DNA of 64,000 bases. It comes from Candida dubliniensis CD36 (lineage: Eukaryota > Ascomycota > Pichiomycetes > Serinales > Debaryomycetaceae). Positions 1-10,298 of this stretch are shown piece by piece (the first letter of the stretch is position 1; each line of letters begins with the position of its first letter). The position numbers and the translations under genes were made by a program. Where the stretch lies: positions 186,001 to 250,000 of the forward strand of contig NC_012861.1 of assembly GCF_000026945.1 (NCBI RefSeq). The letters run 5' to 3'. The notes below the pieces were generated by a model. That model was not told the DNA's origin. It searched no databases and was given only the letters and a program-made list of their open reading frames with translations.

Positions 1-236
1 AAATAATAAGCACCGTAAAATCTCACTATTGAAGTAATCAATGTCCAAGTCCCAAAAGTTCTTGCTGATAATGGAGATACTTGATTGGGATTTCTTTCGT
101 ATACTCTTTTAGTCAAATTGATGTTTTGATACGTTTGAACAGAATTGAAAATTGATACCACAGAAATAAACAAAAGCCAATATGGAAGTTTACCACCATT
201 GGTATATGGGAGAATTGATTCAAAATATCCTAACAT
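1..236 (-). CDS. ERG28: ERG28, ergosterol biosynthesis scaffold (5' part only, cut by window edge)
   Basis: The minus strand reads open from an ATG at 236 to the left edge, giving about 78 residues. They include WLLFISVVSIFNSVQTY, TKRVYERNP and LSARTFGTWT, which match the N-terminal half of yeast Erg28 as I know it. Erg28 is a small multi-pass ER membrane protein that tethers the C-4 demethylation enzymes (Erg25, Erg26, Erg27) in sterol synthesis. Hydrophobic stretches at residues about 19-33 and near the edge fit its first membrane segments. About half of the protein (usual length near 150) lies outside the window. It is in tandem with BCY1, 221 bases downstream of that gene's stop. Identity is by recognised family sequence; the missing half is unseen. 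Confidence 0.88.
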   Translation of the reverse strand, partial: MLGYFESILPYTNGGKLPYWLLFISVVSIFNSVQTYQNINLTKRVYERNPNQVSPLSARTFGTWTLITSIVRFYGAYY

Positions 237-457
237 TGTGTTTGGTTGATGTGAAGGTAAAGAAAACCAATGTTCTGAAAAGTACTAGTTTTTTTTTTTT
301 TTGACTGTTTTTGTTTGACCATGAAAGCTCGTTCACGCTGCCATCTCGTATAAACTGACCACATACATAGATGAGCTTTGCACCGTTCACTTAAAAAAAG
401 ATAGAATATACTAACATAAAACAATATAAGATAATAAACAACTACTTACTGTACACC

Positions 458-1834
458 TTAATGACCAGCAGTTGGGTCTTGACTCTTTGTAGGGTCTTGT
501 TCTTTCAATACCTCCACAACAGGACCCAATAATCTTTGGAACCCGGACTTACCTAATGTGGCAACAATTACATTGTCCAATGCTTCCACAGTAGCTTGTC
601 GTGGTAAATCTTTTATTAATGCAAGTTCACCAAAATAATCACCTTTGGTTAATTGTTTGATATTGCCCAACTTTTCATTGTAAACTTGACAGTTTCCACT
701 TTCTATTAAGTAAAAGTTTTCTCCTTGTTCACCTTCAGTGACTATTTTATCACCCTCGTGATACATTTCTGTGCTCAATGCATCTGCCAATTTTGAGCGG
801 GCATGATCTGAAAGAGATTTCAAAACCTCGATATCTTTTAAGAAATCCTCGTACATCAATCTCTTGTTGAAAGTACCTTCCAAGAGGATTCGACGGAATG
901 TCAAACGATCCAAGGCCCAGCATACAACATCAGTGGCTGCAACTGCTGTAGCGGCTCTAGGTGAATTATACATCAATGCCAATTCCCCAAAGGATGACCC
1001 TTCGCTGCTGGAGCTCACTTTAGCACCATTAACATAAAAGTCAACTGTACCAGTTTCAATAATATAAAAAAAGTCCCCTTCATCACCTTGCTTGATGATT
1101 ACTGTATCCTTAGTGAATGACTTTTGCTGTAAAGCAGCAATCACAGTTTTCTTTGAGTTTGCGTCCAATTGCTTGAAAAGAAAATTGTTCTTTAAATTGT
1201 TGGCTAATGTTTCTTCTTCGGTAATACTTAAATTATTAACTGGAGGTTTCCAGCTATCTAATTTCAACTTTGCTGGGTTCAAGGCTTCAGCAGACACTGA
1301 TGTTCTTCTATTAGCATTAAAAGCAACCGGAATCTTTGATGATGAGGTTGTTGTTGTTGATGACGATGGCAACTGTTGTATTGGCTGGTTTGATGGTGAT
1401 GGTTTTGATGGGTCATCTGGGTCCACTTCCTTGGCAGGAGGATTAGAAGAACTCTTTTTAACATCAAAATTTGACTTGAAAATGCCCCCAGCAATTGCAG
1501 AAGAGTCTGGTTTTGTATCTTTGGCATGTGGATCTTCGTCATGATTCAGATGTGGATCATTAACACCAAATGGTGATTTAAAGCTTGGTTGTCTATCATT
1601 CACAATACTCACACCACTAGAATTAACATTCACATGATCAACTACTGGGAATAAATTGATACCAGCAGCTTCTGCTTTAGCTTGTTGCGACCATAACTCA
1701 CTTCTTTGAGCTTGTAACTTGGTGTTAAAATAGTTGGCGCAAAACTGTAACACATCCTGTGGGTTTTTGGAAACTATTTCTTTCTGTAACTGTGACAATT
1801 CATCGGATATGAATTGTTGTTGAGAACTAGACAT
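458..1834 (-). CDS. BCY1: cAMP-dependent protein kinase regulatory subunit
   Basis: 458 residues, the usual fungal length. It inhibits the PKA catalytic subunits until cAMP binds, and so controls growth, morphogenesis and stress response. The N-terminus (1-60) fits the dimerisation/docking region. A Ser/Pro/Asp-rich linker follows, then the RRTSVSAE inhibitor/autophosphorylation site at 176-183, whose serine makes this a substrate-type inhibitor. Two cyclic-nucleotide domains carry the phosphate-binding cassettes FGELALMYNSPRAAT (282-296) and FGELALIKDLPRQAT (401-415), each with the Glu and Arg needed for cAMP. The start is the first ATG, and the N-terminus looks complete. It is divergent from KAR2 across about 1.1 kb. 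Confidence 0.97.
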   Translation of the reverse strand: MSSSQQQFISDELSQLQKEIVSKNPQDVLQFCANYFNTKLQAQRSELWSQQAKAEAAGINLFPVVDHVNVNSSGVSIVNDRQPSFKSPFGVNDPHLNHDEDPHAKDTKPDSSAIAGGIFKSNFDVKKSSSNPPAKEVDPDDPSKPSPSNQPIQQLPSSSTTTTSSSKIPVAFNANRRTSVSAEALNPAKLKLDSWKPPVNNLSITEEETLANNLKNNFLFKQLDANSKKTVIAALQQKSFTKDTVIIKQGDEGDFFYIIETGTVDFYVNGAKVSSSSEGSSFGELALMYNSPRAATAVAATDVVCWALDRLTFRRILLEGTFNKRLMYEDFLKDIEVLKSLSDHARSKLADALSTEMYHEGDKIVTEGEQGENFYLIESGNCQVYNEKLGNIKQLTKGDYFGELALIKDLPRQATVEALDNVIVATLGKSGFQRLLGPVVEVLKEQDPTKSQDPTAGH

Positions 1835-2615
1835 TGGTAAAGATGTTGATTAACGTGTAGAAGATATGTGATTAAGACCGGTATCACAATTCCAGTTGTG
1901 GGCAACTTTTTTTTTTTTTACCTTTCCCCCTCTCACTCACTCACTCACTTAATTGTTTGTCTTCGACTCTCACACACACAATATAATTTCTTCTCGTTTT
2001 CTTAAGAAAGCAAATTTTACTCAACTGGGGCAAATTCACCTCCAAATGAAGTATAGTTTTTGTTAGTTTGATTAAGATTGCGATGAAAATTTCAGTCACT
2101 CACATAATCATGTCGAAATTACTTTGACATCATCAAAAACAACTCAAAAAAAAAAAAAATTACAGATTATGCAGAATTTGAGAGATATCAATCTTACTAG
2201 TTAGTATGTCTTTACTCGGGGAGAGTTTATGAACATAATGGTCAAATAAAAACTTCTCTTGCGCAAAATTAGTAATAATTGATAAAGCAATCACAAAGAT
2301 ATGCGGTGCTAGTTGATTAGAACTAACAATCCAACCTAATAACTATTACCTTATTACACTTTTTGATATTCTCTTTCGTTTCTTTTAATCAAAATCACCA
2401 AATTACATTTTCTTAAGGTTGGGAATGGAGTGACAATTGATGATAATTAAAAAATAAGAAAATGGTGGAAAAATATACAACTCTGCGACACTTCACGTGA
2501 TAACGACATATTGACATGAATGAATGAATGGCATATAAATCAAAAGTCATACAAACGACATTTTTATTAGAAAGAAATAAAAAAGGACCAAAAAAAAAAA
2601 AAAATCTCAAAGTTG

Positions 2616-2622
2616 CCACGTA
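2616..2622 (-). promoter_or_regulatory. Possible unfolded-protein-response element of KAR2
   Basis: The minus strand reads TTACGTGG, containing the TACGTG core of the second type of yeast UPR element and resembling the ACGTGG target of bZIP factors of the Hac1/XBP1 kind. It lies about 290 bases upstream of the KAR2 start, and KAR2 is the classic UPR target. A second ACGT (GCACGT) lies 4 bases further on. Matching is by eye; binding is inferred. Confidence 0.4.
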
Positions 2623-2760
2623 AGCACGTTAGCTTTCAAAATCTTCATAGATTTTTAACTATTTCTAGTATATTCTACGTAATATGAGTGATCTATATGC
2701 AGTGCACACAGATTTTTCACAGATGTTGACACAGTGTTGAAAAATTCATTCACGTTGATT

Positions 2761-2768
2761 TATAAATA
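2761..2768 (+). promoter_or_regulatory. TATA box of KAR2
   Basis: TATAAATA, a strong TATA consensus, about 145 bases upstream of the KAR2 ATG. It is followed by T-rich and pyrimidine-rich DNA typical of a yeast initiation region. Stress-induced chaperone genes usually have a TATA box. Confidence 0.6.
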
Positions 2769-2911
2769 TACACCACAAGACATTCTCTTTTTTTTTTTTT
2801 TTTGGTTCTTATTCTCCTTTTTTTTTTTTTATCAAGCATTCTCTTGTATTACTCCTTGATAAATTTACAAGATCCTTTAGATCAATTAGATTATAGAGTC
2901 ATTTCAATATA

Positions 2912-4969
2912 ATGAGATCACATCAATCTTCTTGGTTACCACGTATTGGTTTATTATATGTGGCGTTAGTTATACTTATACCATTTTTGGTTTCACCGAA
3001 GCACGCATTTGCCGTTGCTGCTGTGAGCGATGATGAATCCTCGACAGATAACTATGGTACAGTCATTGGTATAGATTTGGGGACCACGTACTCCTGTGTT
3101 GGTGTTATGAAAAACGGTAAGGTCGAAATCTTGGCCAACGATCAAGGTAATAGAATCACTCCATCATACGTGTCGTTCAACGGCGACGAAAGATTGGTTG
3201 GGGACGCTGCCAAGAATCAAGCTTCCTCCAATGTCAACAACACTGTTTTTGATATCAAAAGATTAATTGGTTTGAAATATAACGATGACACTGTGCAAAA
3301 GGAACTTAAACATTTGCCTTACAAAATCGAAAACAAGGGCAACAAACCAGTTGTTAAAGTTGAATACCAAGGTGAAGAAAAGACATTCTCCCCAGAAGAA
3401 ATCTCTTCTATGGTTTTGGGCAAAATGAAGAGTATTGCTGAAGATTACCTTGGTAAAAAAGTCACTCACGCAGTTGTCACTGTTCCAGCTTATTTCAACG
3501 ATGCTCAAAGACAAGCTACTAAAGATGCTGGTACTATTGCTGGTTTGAACGTTTTGAGAATTGTCAATGAACCTACTGCTGCTGCTATTGCCTATGGATT
3601 AGACAAAGGTGACAAGGAAAAACAAATTATTGTTTACGATTTGGGTGGTGGTACCTTTGATGTTTCTTTATTGTCTATTGAAGGTGGTGTTTTCGAAGTT
3701 TTAGCTACTGCTGGTGATACTCACTTGGGTGGTGAAGATTTTGATTTCAAGATTGTCAGATATTTGGCCAAACAATTCAAGAAGAAACACGGTATTGATA
3801 TCACTGCCAATGCTAAAGCCATCTCCAAATTGAAGAGAGAAGCTGAAAAGGCCAAAAGAACTTTGTCTTCTCAGATGAGTACTAGAGTCGAAATTGACTC
3901 CTTTGTTGATGGTATTGACTTTTCTGAAACTCTTTCAAGAGCCAAGTTTGAAGAATTGAACATTGCTGCTTTCAGAAAGACTTTGAAACCAGTTGAACAA
4001 GTGTTGAAGGATGGTGGTGTTAAAAAATCAGACATTGATGATATTGTTTTGGTTGGTGGTTCCACCAGAATTCCAAAAGTTCAAGAATTATTGGAAGGGT
4101 TCTTTGATGGCAAAAAGGCTTCAAAGGGTATCAACCCAGATGAAGCTGTTGCTTATGGTGCTGCTGTTCAAGCAGGTGTTTTAAGTGGTGAAGAAGGTGT
4201 TGATGATATTGTGTTGTTAGATGTTAACCCATTAACTTTGGGTATTGAAACTTCTGGTGGTGTCATGACCACTTTGATCAAGAGAAACACTGCCATTCCA
4301 ACCAAGAAGTCTCAGATCTTCTCAACTGCAGCTGATAACCAACCAACCGTCTTGATCCAAGTATACGAAGGTGAAAGAACCATGGCCAAAGACAACAACA
4401 GATTAGGGAAATTCGAATTGACTGGTATTCCACCAGCCCCAAGAGGTGTCCCACAAATTGAAGTCACTTTCTCATTGGATGCCAATGGTATCTTGAAAGT
4501 TGAAGCTGCAGATAAGGGAACGGGTAAATCCGAATCTATTACTATCACTAACGAAAAGGGTAGATTATCCAAGGAAGAAATTGATAGAATGGTTGAAGAA
4601 GCTGAGAAATACGCTCAACAAGATCAAGAGTTGAAAGAAAAGATTGAAGCTAGAAACTCATTAGAAAACTATGCCCATGTATTGAGAGGTCAATTGAGTG
4701 ATACTTCTGAAACCGGTTTAGGATCTAAATTGGATGATGATGACAAGGAAACCTTGGATGATGCTATCAAAGAAACATTAGAATTTATTGAAGATAACTT
4801 TGATACTGCTACTGCTGAAGAATTTGAAGAACAAAAGCAAAAATTAATCGACGTTGCTAATCCAATCACAGCAAAATTATACGGTGGAGCTGGTGGAGCT
4901 GGTGGCGCTGGAGATGCTAAATTCGGTGACGATGATTCAGATGATGAATTCGATCACGATGAATTGTAA
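2912..4969 (+). CDS. KAR2: BiP, ER lumenal Hsp70 chaperone
   Basis: 685 residues. A hydrophobic signal peptide (about 1-37, with AFA near 32-34) is followed by an Hsp70 ATPase domain with [14 protein letters not shown] from residue 52, [13 protein letters not shown] near 241 and [15 protein letters not shown] near 382. The substrate domain starts after [14 protein letters not shown] (about 434). The protein ends in the ER-retrieval signal HDEL, preceded by a Gly/Ala run and an acidic tail. It drives translocation into the ER, folding, ER-associated degradation and UPR sensing. Codon choice is strongly biased (GGT, GCT, AAG, TTG), as expected of a highly expressed gene and unlike the A/T-ending codons of its neighbours. 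Confidence 0.98.
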   Translation: MRSHQSSWLPRIGLLYVALVILIPFLVSPKHAFAVAAVSDDESSTDNYGTVIGIDLGTTYSCVGVMKNGKVEILANDQGNRITPSYVSFNGDERLVGDAAKNQASSNVNNTVFDIKRLIGLKYNDDTVQKELKHLPYKIENKGNKPVVKVEYQGEEKTFSPEEISSMVLGKMKSIAEDYLGKKVTHAVVTVPAYFNDAQRQATKDAGTIAGLNVLRIVNEPTAAAIAYGLDKGDKEKQIIVYDLGGGTFDVSLLSIEGGVFEVLATAGDTHLGGEDFDFKIVRYLAKQFKKKHGIDITANAKAISKLKREAEKAKRTLSSQMSTRVEIDSFVDGIDFSETLSRAKFEELNIAAFRKTLKPVEQVLKDGGVKKSDIDDIVLVGGSTRIPKVQELLEGFFDGKKASKGINPDEAVAYGAAVQAGVLSGEEGVDDIVLLDVNPLTLGIETSGGVMTTLIKRNTAIPTKKSQIFSTAADNQPTVLIQVYEGERTMAKDNNRLGKFELTGIPPAPRGVPQIEVTFSLDANGILKVEAADKGTGKSESITITNEKGRLSKEEIDRMVEEAEKYAQQDQELKEKIEARNSLENYAHVLRGQLSDTSETGLGSKLDDDDKETLDDAIKETLEFIEDNFDTATAEEFEEQKQKLIDVANPITAKLYGGAGGAGGAGDAKFGDDDSDDEFDHDEL

Positions 4970-5335
4970 AAACGTATATAAGCATTCCAATATTTAGTTC
5001 TCTAGGAAAACAAAAAATAAAATAAACAAAGAAACGTATAAAACGTAAATGTAGAAAGATGAACCTTCAGTAAGGTATCTCCCCATACAAGAACCTATGA
5101 ATGGACCAAGTACAACGGGAGAGAGAGAAAAAAAAAAAAAAAAAAAGGACCTGAAAAAACTGGAACTACCAAAGTAGTTTTTGATTGGAATGAATTAGAA
5201 AAATTTTTCTCTCTGTCAGGAAACCTGACTTCCTCTAACAATTACTTCGAGAAAAATTTCAACGATCTTTTTACTTTAAATTAACAAACTCTATTACTTT
5301 AACAGCCATTTGAAATTTTTCCAAAAAAAAATAGA
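4970..5335. other. Intergenic region KAR2 3' / NOT3-5 5'
   Basis: 366 bases: KAR2 3' untranslated region and the NOT3/5 promoter. An A-run lies at about 5129-5146. I see no TATA box of good quality and no RNA gene. Confidence 0.6.
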
Positions 5336-7735
5336 ATGTCAAATCGAAAGCTACAAAAGTATGTTAAGAGTATTATTAAAAGACAAAGATACTATTGAAA
5401 AAAGAAGCCCATTAAGCATTTTTGTTCAGGGGAGTGATATTTTTTTCTTACATAGTGTCTTTCGAAGAAAGCACAAAAATACTAACTTCATCTTAGGGAA
5501 ATTGACATTATTTTTAAGAAAATCCAAGAAGGACTACAAGACTTTGATTATCATTATGAACGATATGAAAGCATACAAAATACTGAGGATGATTCAGATA
5601 ATCAAAGAGAAAAAGAGAAATTGGCCAATGATCTAAAGAAAGAAATCAAGAAATTGCAAAAATTTCGAGAACAAATCAAACATTGGCTACAGAATGATAC
5701 TGTGCATACCCTAGGTCCCGTTGGAACATCGTATGAGTCTAAACTAGCCGAAAATAAAAGTCTAATTGAGGATTCTATGGAAACGTATAAACTAGTAGAA
5801 AAACAAAGCAAATTGAAAACATTTTCTAATCAGTCTATCATGATGGCATTTATGGATACTACGAATGGCGATGAAGATGACGATGACGACGACTCTGATG
5901 ACGATGATGATGGGTTGTTTAGTGGCAGTGATGAAGACGAGGAAGATGAATATAGTGATTTACCAGAGGATGCAGTCAACGCTATTCATTTTTTCAAAGA
6001 TTCTATACTACATTTGAGAGAACAAACACACAAGTTGGACCATGAATACGAAAAGTTGGCAGCCAAGAAGTTACGTAAGAATAATTTGGCCACGATAGAG
6101 GCCAAGAAGGAAAAGATCCAGCTGACGATAGGGAATAATAAGTTTCACCAAAAAAAGCTCAAGAAATTACTCAAAAAATTGAAAAGTGGTATAGTCACTG
6201 AGTTCAACTTAATATGGTTGTTGAAGGATGATTTGGATAAATATTTAGAGTCCAATGGTGATTATGAATTCACTAGGGAAACAGAGTTGTACGATGACAT
6301 TTTCAATCAAATTGCAGCTGTGGAGGAAGACTATTCTGAAATTCACGAAGACCACCACGATCATTCCTACTCCGAGAAAGCTTCAACGGCGAATGGATCA
6401 AACCATGATAGTGTGACTACTGCTACTACAGCTAAAAACACTTCTGTTTCAACACAACGAACATCACCGTCTCCAATTTTAACGAAAGCAAATGGTCATA
6501 TCAAAGAATCGTCTGTTGAATCTGGATCTCCCACGTCTTTGCGCCTGAAACTTCTGAAAGCTCACACCAATATACTGCAACTGAGCACACATTCAAATAC
6601 TGCTGCAACTACAACTACTTCCACCTCATCGACACATGCGCCAGCTCCTCGACAAAGTCCTGAATTAACCTCGCCAGCAATTGTAAAGACTTTGAGACCA
6701 GCAACTGCTCCTTCCAAGCCAGTTGGTAGTCTTAAGTGGTCAACAGCGGCAGCAGTAGCAATCCCTGAAGTTCAGGAAAAACCAGAGTTGGCAGAATCAG
6801 AATCCAACGGATCTAATGTACACAAAACAATATCTAAGGACCAATATGATGAAACAGCAGGTTACGAAAAACAACAGCAACAACAACAGCAGACACTGCT
6901 AGAACTGAAGATTCTTTCTACCACCCAAAGTTTAACTCCTTCACTCACTGATAATATAAATCTTGAAAAGTGCAAGCAAGTTATCAAGAATTCAAATTTA
7001 ACAAAAACTGAATTAGGGTTGTTCTCAGATATGAACTTGGTTAGAGTTCCACCAGGTATCCAAGATCTAGTGATATCGTTTGCATCGAAAAGAAACAACG
7101 ATAACTTCAAAGTATTAGTTGATGCAGCTGAATTCAATCAATTTGCGTTACCATTACACAAGCCATATTTACCTGAGATTGTTCAGCCGTCATATTATTC
7201 GCAATATACAAGCACCAATTTTAAGCATCCAACTCCATTAGTCAAGTTCCAAAGTTATTGGAATCAAGTGAGAGCAAATTTTGGGTTTCAGAAATTAGTA
7301 GATGAGATAAAAACTTTAACTTTACAGAATAATGCTGATAACTTGCCAATTATTGCTGAATTGACTTTTGTATTATTTTATGGATTTTATTATGGTGTGA
7401 CTCCAGCAGAAAACTTGATTGCCGAGTCGTATTTATTTGAATTGGGTTGGAAGCCTTATAAGAACCAAACCGAAGATGGTAGTAATTTATCAACAACTCC
7501 AGTAAATTTAATAGATATTAATGGACTGAAATCCAAGTCTAGATCTAATAACTATTACTTTTGGTTCAAACGGGTAAAACTAATTTCCCGTGGTGAAGAC
7601 ATGGGACAACAATCCAATATTGAATTTGGTGATTACCAAGTATTTGATTTGAGCTTTTGGGAGATATTTGTCAAATATGGTTTCAAATTTGATTATAACT
7701 TGTGCCAAATGGAACCACCAAAAACATTGTTTTAA
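5336..7735 (+). CDS. NOT5: CCR4-NOT complex subunit NOT3/NOT5 (spliced: 5336-5358 joined to 5497-7735)
   Basis: A 23-base first exon (ATG at 5336) splices to the long exon at 5497, giving 753 residues. The joined start [20 protein letters not shown] matches the conserved N-terminus of yeast Not5/Not3 (RKLQQ-ID/VD-KK-EG). The N-terminal coiled-coil domain runs to about residue 250, broken by a strongly acidic run (about 131-165). A Ser/Thr/Ala/Gln-rich linker follows, then a C-terminal NOT2/3/5 box (about 560-753, with FWFKR and [14 protein letters not shown]). It is a scaffold of the main deadenylase complex and couples translation state to mRNA decay. An in-frame ATG at 5621 would drop the conserved start and is not favoured. 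Not3 versus Not5 cannot be settled by eye; the N-terminus looks slightly more like Not5. Confidence 0.9.
5359..5496 (+). other. Spliceosomal intron in NOT3/NOT5
   Basis: 138 bases. Donor GTATGT at 5359-5364, a perfect TACTAAC branch site at 5480-5486 and acceptor CTTAG ending at 5496, ten bases after the branch site. Splicing leaves AA|G GAA, keeping the frame and restoring the conserved KLQK-EID junction. The intron is a multiple of three but has in-frame stops, so unspliced RNA ends early. Confidence 0.93.
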
Positions 7736-7805
7736 AAGTTGTTGTTATTGCAGCTGCTATTTTTCGCTTTTAGAGTTTTATAATTTGTTTTGTAGTTAGA
7801 GCTTG

Positions 7806-8201
7806 TTATATATTGACATTTTCGTATTCTTTTACATTGGTAAAACCTTCAGAATCAAAATTAGATTGTGACGTCAAGATCGAATCCAGTTGGGTAGTTG
7901 GCAAAGTGCCATTGACCTCTCCAATATCAGCGTCAGAAAGAAGCCACTTGTCAGAAGTGATACATGGACTTGATGATATTATAACAGATGCTTCAGTTTT
8001 ATCCACATATTCTTTGGCTTCTTTATATTTATACTGAGTGCCATCTTTTGCAACCACAATAGGCATGTTCTTGTATGTCAGTGAATTTGGAATAAAAGGG
8101 ACTTCAACATATGAATCTATGTTAGCAAACACCAAGTCAAATTCTCTTAGTTTTGCAGCCTTAATTTTACCACTTTCAATTATCAGTTTTAAGCTTTGCA
8201 T
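7806..8201 (-). CDS. Unrecognised 131-residue protein
   Basis: A complete open frame from the first ATG; the only in-frame codons before it run back to a stop with no other ATG. Residues about 1-70 alternate hydrophobic and charged positions (FDLVFANIDSYVEVPFIP, then MPIVVAKDGTQYKYKEAKEYV), which would fit a small alpha/beta fold, perhaps thioredoxin or GST-N-like. This is shape only, not a family match. The tail is Ser/Thr/Asp-rich. No signal peptide or membrane segment is visible. It is tail-to-tail with NOT3/5 (70-base gap) and divergent from PEX12. It is probably a real gene because of its composition and position, but I assign no function. Confidence 0.6.
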   Translation of the reverse strand: MQSLKLIIESGKIKAAKLREFDLVFANIDSYVEVPFIPNSLTYKNMPIVVAKDGTQYKYKEAKEYVDKTEASVIISSSPCITSDKWLLSDADIGEVNGTLPTTQLDSILTSQSNFDSEGFTNVKEYENVNI

Positions 8202-8612
8202 TGATATATTGTCTGTATTGGTGATGTTGCACAGTTAATGTCAGTCACACATTTTTTTTTTTTCACTCTGTTGTCTCAATACAACCTCAACAAGTGTGAA
8301 ATTTCATGGCAATTTGTTAAACAATAATCAATAATGTTGATTTTCTGATTTCTGGTAATTTAAAGATAAATAAGAATCTGTTTCAGCAATTGTTTTATAT
8401 AGGAACTTTTTTGGTTAACAACTCGTCAATATCACTTGAGATTTGTCTGTCATACACCATTCAGTCATCAGACACGCCTTGCCTCTCGTCTCCACATTCA
8501 ATTTGAATTGGAGGGGCATTAAAAAGACAAGAGAGAAAAAAAAAAAAGATCTTCTTTGGCAAAAACCATTACCACTCTTTATATAAATATTCATTAGGTT
8601 AGTGACAGCACA
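8202..8612. other. Divergent intergenic region upstream of PEX12
   Basis: 411 bases of promoter DNA between the 131-residue gene and PEX12. It contains A/T runs at 8251-8262 and 8537-8548 and a TATATAAATA at about 8580-8589, too close to the ATG to be the TATA box. No peroxisome-type oleate element is convincing. Confidence 0.5.
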
Positions 8613-10004
8613 ATGGAATATTATTCATCCTTAGATGCGTCTCAGTTAGATTCTGAAAGACCAACATTATTTGAACTAATATCGGCAAATCAACTAGAGT
8701 CATTATTATCACCGTCATTACGGTACATTTTGGTTCATTATGCCAGTAAATATCCTCGGTACTTGTTACAAGTGAACAACAATTTTGATGAACTCAATTT
8801 ATTATTACGAAGTTTTATTGAATGGTATTTTTTAACCTATTGGCAAGGAACATTTACTGAGAATTTTTATGGTTTGAAAAGAGTTAGTCAAACCCCTCTT
8901 TCACAGGGGGATTATAATTCTAGTCGTTTGACTCAATTAGTACCTTCGATGATTGAGGAAAGAAGAAAATTATCTAAATTACAAAAGTTAGTTTCATTAT
9001 TCGAAGTTACTGGGGTATCATTTGTTTCTGAAAAACTAAATTATTGCTACGAAGTATGGTACACCAAATATATTACCAATCAATTGAATACCAGTGATAC
9101 TTTAACAACAGAAGAAAATGTGAAGATAAAAATAAAGCGTAAATTTGTTGAGATATATCCATATTTACAAAGTGCCTATCGTGCAGCAAATTTTATTACC
9201 ACATTGTTATACTTGAGTGGGTCTTCGAAGTCACCGACCTTATTGACGTATTTGTTTAGAATCAATTTCTCCCGTTTAAACCAATATGATTATTCCAAGA
9301 ATGAACCTAAACAACCATTAAGTGATTCCAAAAGACCAAATAGAATACATCCACCAACAGCAATTGAATATATTTTAAGATTGTTGAGTAATAACATTAC
9401 CAAACCTTCTTGGAAGGTAATCAAATTTGTGTTAGGAACGTTTTTCCCAGTAGCTATTTTCACATTGAAATTCCTTGAATGGTGGAATAATTCAGATTTT
9501 TCATCGAAACTTTCCAAAAATCTTGGTAATGTTTTGGATTTTACTTTGCCACCACCATCTTCATTAACTTTAGCCCTTAGATCTTATAAGAAAAACGAAG
9601 ATAAGAAAAACACCGAAACAGAAGTGAAACAACAAAAGAAAAAACAGTATAAGTCAGGTAAAGTATGTCCATTGTGTAAAAAAGAGTTGACAAATCCAGC
9701 AATAATTGAAACTGGATACGTTTTTGACTATAAGTGTATTTATAATTATTTGGAAAAATCACATATAATTGTATCGAAGAAAGTGCAAACCAGACAGGAA
9801 GAAGAAGACGAAGACATTTACTCTGAAGATGAAAGTGAAGATGAGAATATTGGACATGAAAAGGAAGAACAAAAAGAGAATATTGTTATCGATATTAACA
9901 AAGGTGGAAGATGTCCGGTAACTGGTCGTAGATTATTAGGATGCAAATGGAATCCTATAAAGGAAGAATGGGACATTGAAGGTATCAGAAGACTTATATT
10001 TTAG
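8613..10004 (+). CDS. PEX12: Peroxin-12, RING component of the peroxisomal import machinery
   Basis: 463 residues. The N-terminal Pex2/Pex12 domain (about 20-300) contains FELISANQLESLLSPSLRYI and a membrane-associated helical part (FLGTFFPVAIFTLKFLEWW near 275-290), the hallmark of Pex12. The C-terminus has an incomplete RING: CPLC at 352-355, a single Cys in DYKCIYNYLE, and CPVTGRRL near the end. With Pex2 and Pex10 it forms the ubiquitin ligase that recycles the PTS1 receptor Pex5. An acidic Glu/Asp/Lys insertion (about 390-425) splits the RING and makes the protein longer than the roughly 400 residues usual in yeasts. Confidence 0.93.
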   Translation: MEYYSSLDASQLDSERPTLFELISANQLESLLSPSLRYILVHYASKYPRYLLQVNNNFDELNLLLRSFIEWYFLTYWQGTFTENFYGLKRVSQTPLSQGDYNSSRLTQLVPSMIEERRKLSKLQKLVSLFEVTGVSFVSEKLNYCYEVWYTKYITNQLNTSDTLTTEENVKIKIKRKFVEIYPYLQSAYRAANFITTLLYLSGSSKSPTLLTYLFRINFSRLNQYDYSKNEPKQPLSDSKRPNRIHPPTAIEYILRLLSNNITKPSWKVIKFVLGTFFPVAIFTLKFLEWWNNSDFSSKLSKNLGNVLDFTLPPPSSLTLALRSYKKNEDKKNTETEVKQQKKKQYKSGKVCPLCKKELTNPAIIETGYVFDYKCIYNYLEKSHIIVSKKVQTRQEEEDEDIYSEDESEDENIGHEKEEQKENIVIDINKGGRCPVTGRRLLGCKWNPIKEEWDIEGIRRLIF

Positions 10005-10298
10005 TAACGTCCACTCTCTTTCTGTCGATTTACTACTAATAATAATTTAATATACATAAATCTGTAATATTATCTTGTAAAAGCCACAAAGACCCTGGAA
10101 ACCACCACATTTTTTGTTGTATCATTGGTTTTGACAATGGCTTTTATATTTGTCATAACTGCGAGAAATTACGAACAGAGTGAAGTAAGCAAGAAAAAAA
10201 AAAAAAGAAGCTCCAGATGAAATATCAACTATACTAGCCCACATGGCCATTTTGAATAACTTTGTTTTCTTTCTTCCAATTGTCATAACTATTCGATA

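Larger units (their letters stand above)
1835..2911. other. Divergent intergenic region BCY1-KAR2
   Basis: Non-coding, 1.08 kb, shared promoter region. It holds T/A homopolymers (about 1909-1920, 2145-2159, 2788-2805), a short CACT/TCAC repeat near 1933-1948, a CACGTGA box at 2494-2500 (Cbf1/bHLH-type), an ACGTGG-containing UPR-like element at 2616-2622 and a TATA box at 2761-2768. The open frames here are short and have no family resemblance. Confidence 0.7.

Noticed and set aside
2740..2756. Heat-shock element in the KAR2 promoter
   Set aside because: The GAA and TTC units near here have the wrong spacing (three bases rather than two).
3263..4572. Antisense open frames across KAR2
   Set aside because: They are shadows caused by the strongly biased codons of KAR2, with no family resemblance.
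5310..5636. 108-codon frame starting upstream of NOT3/5
   Set aside because: It crosses the intron in another frame and gives a Lys-rich random-looking protein.
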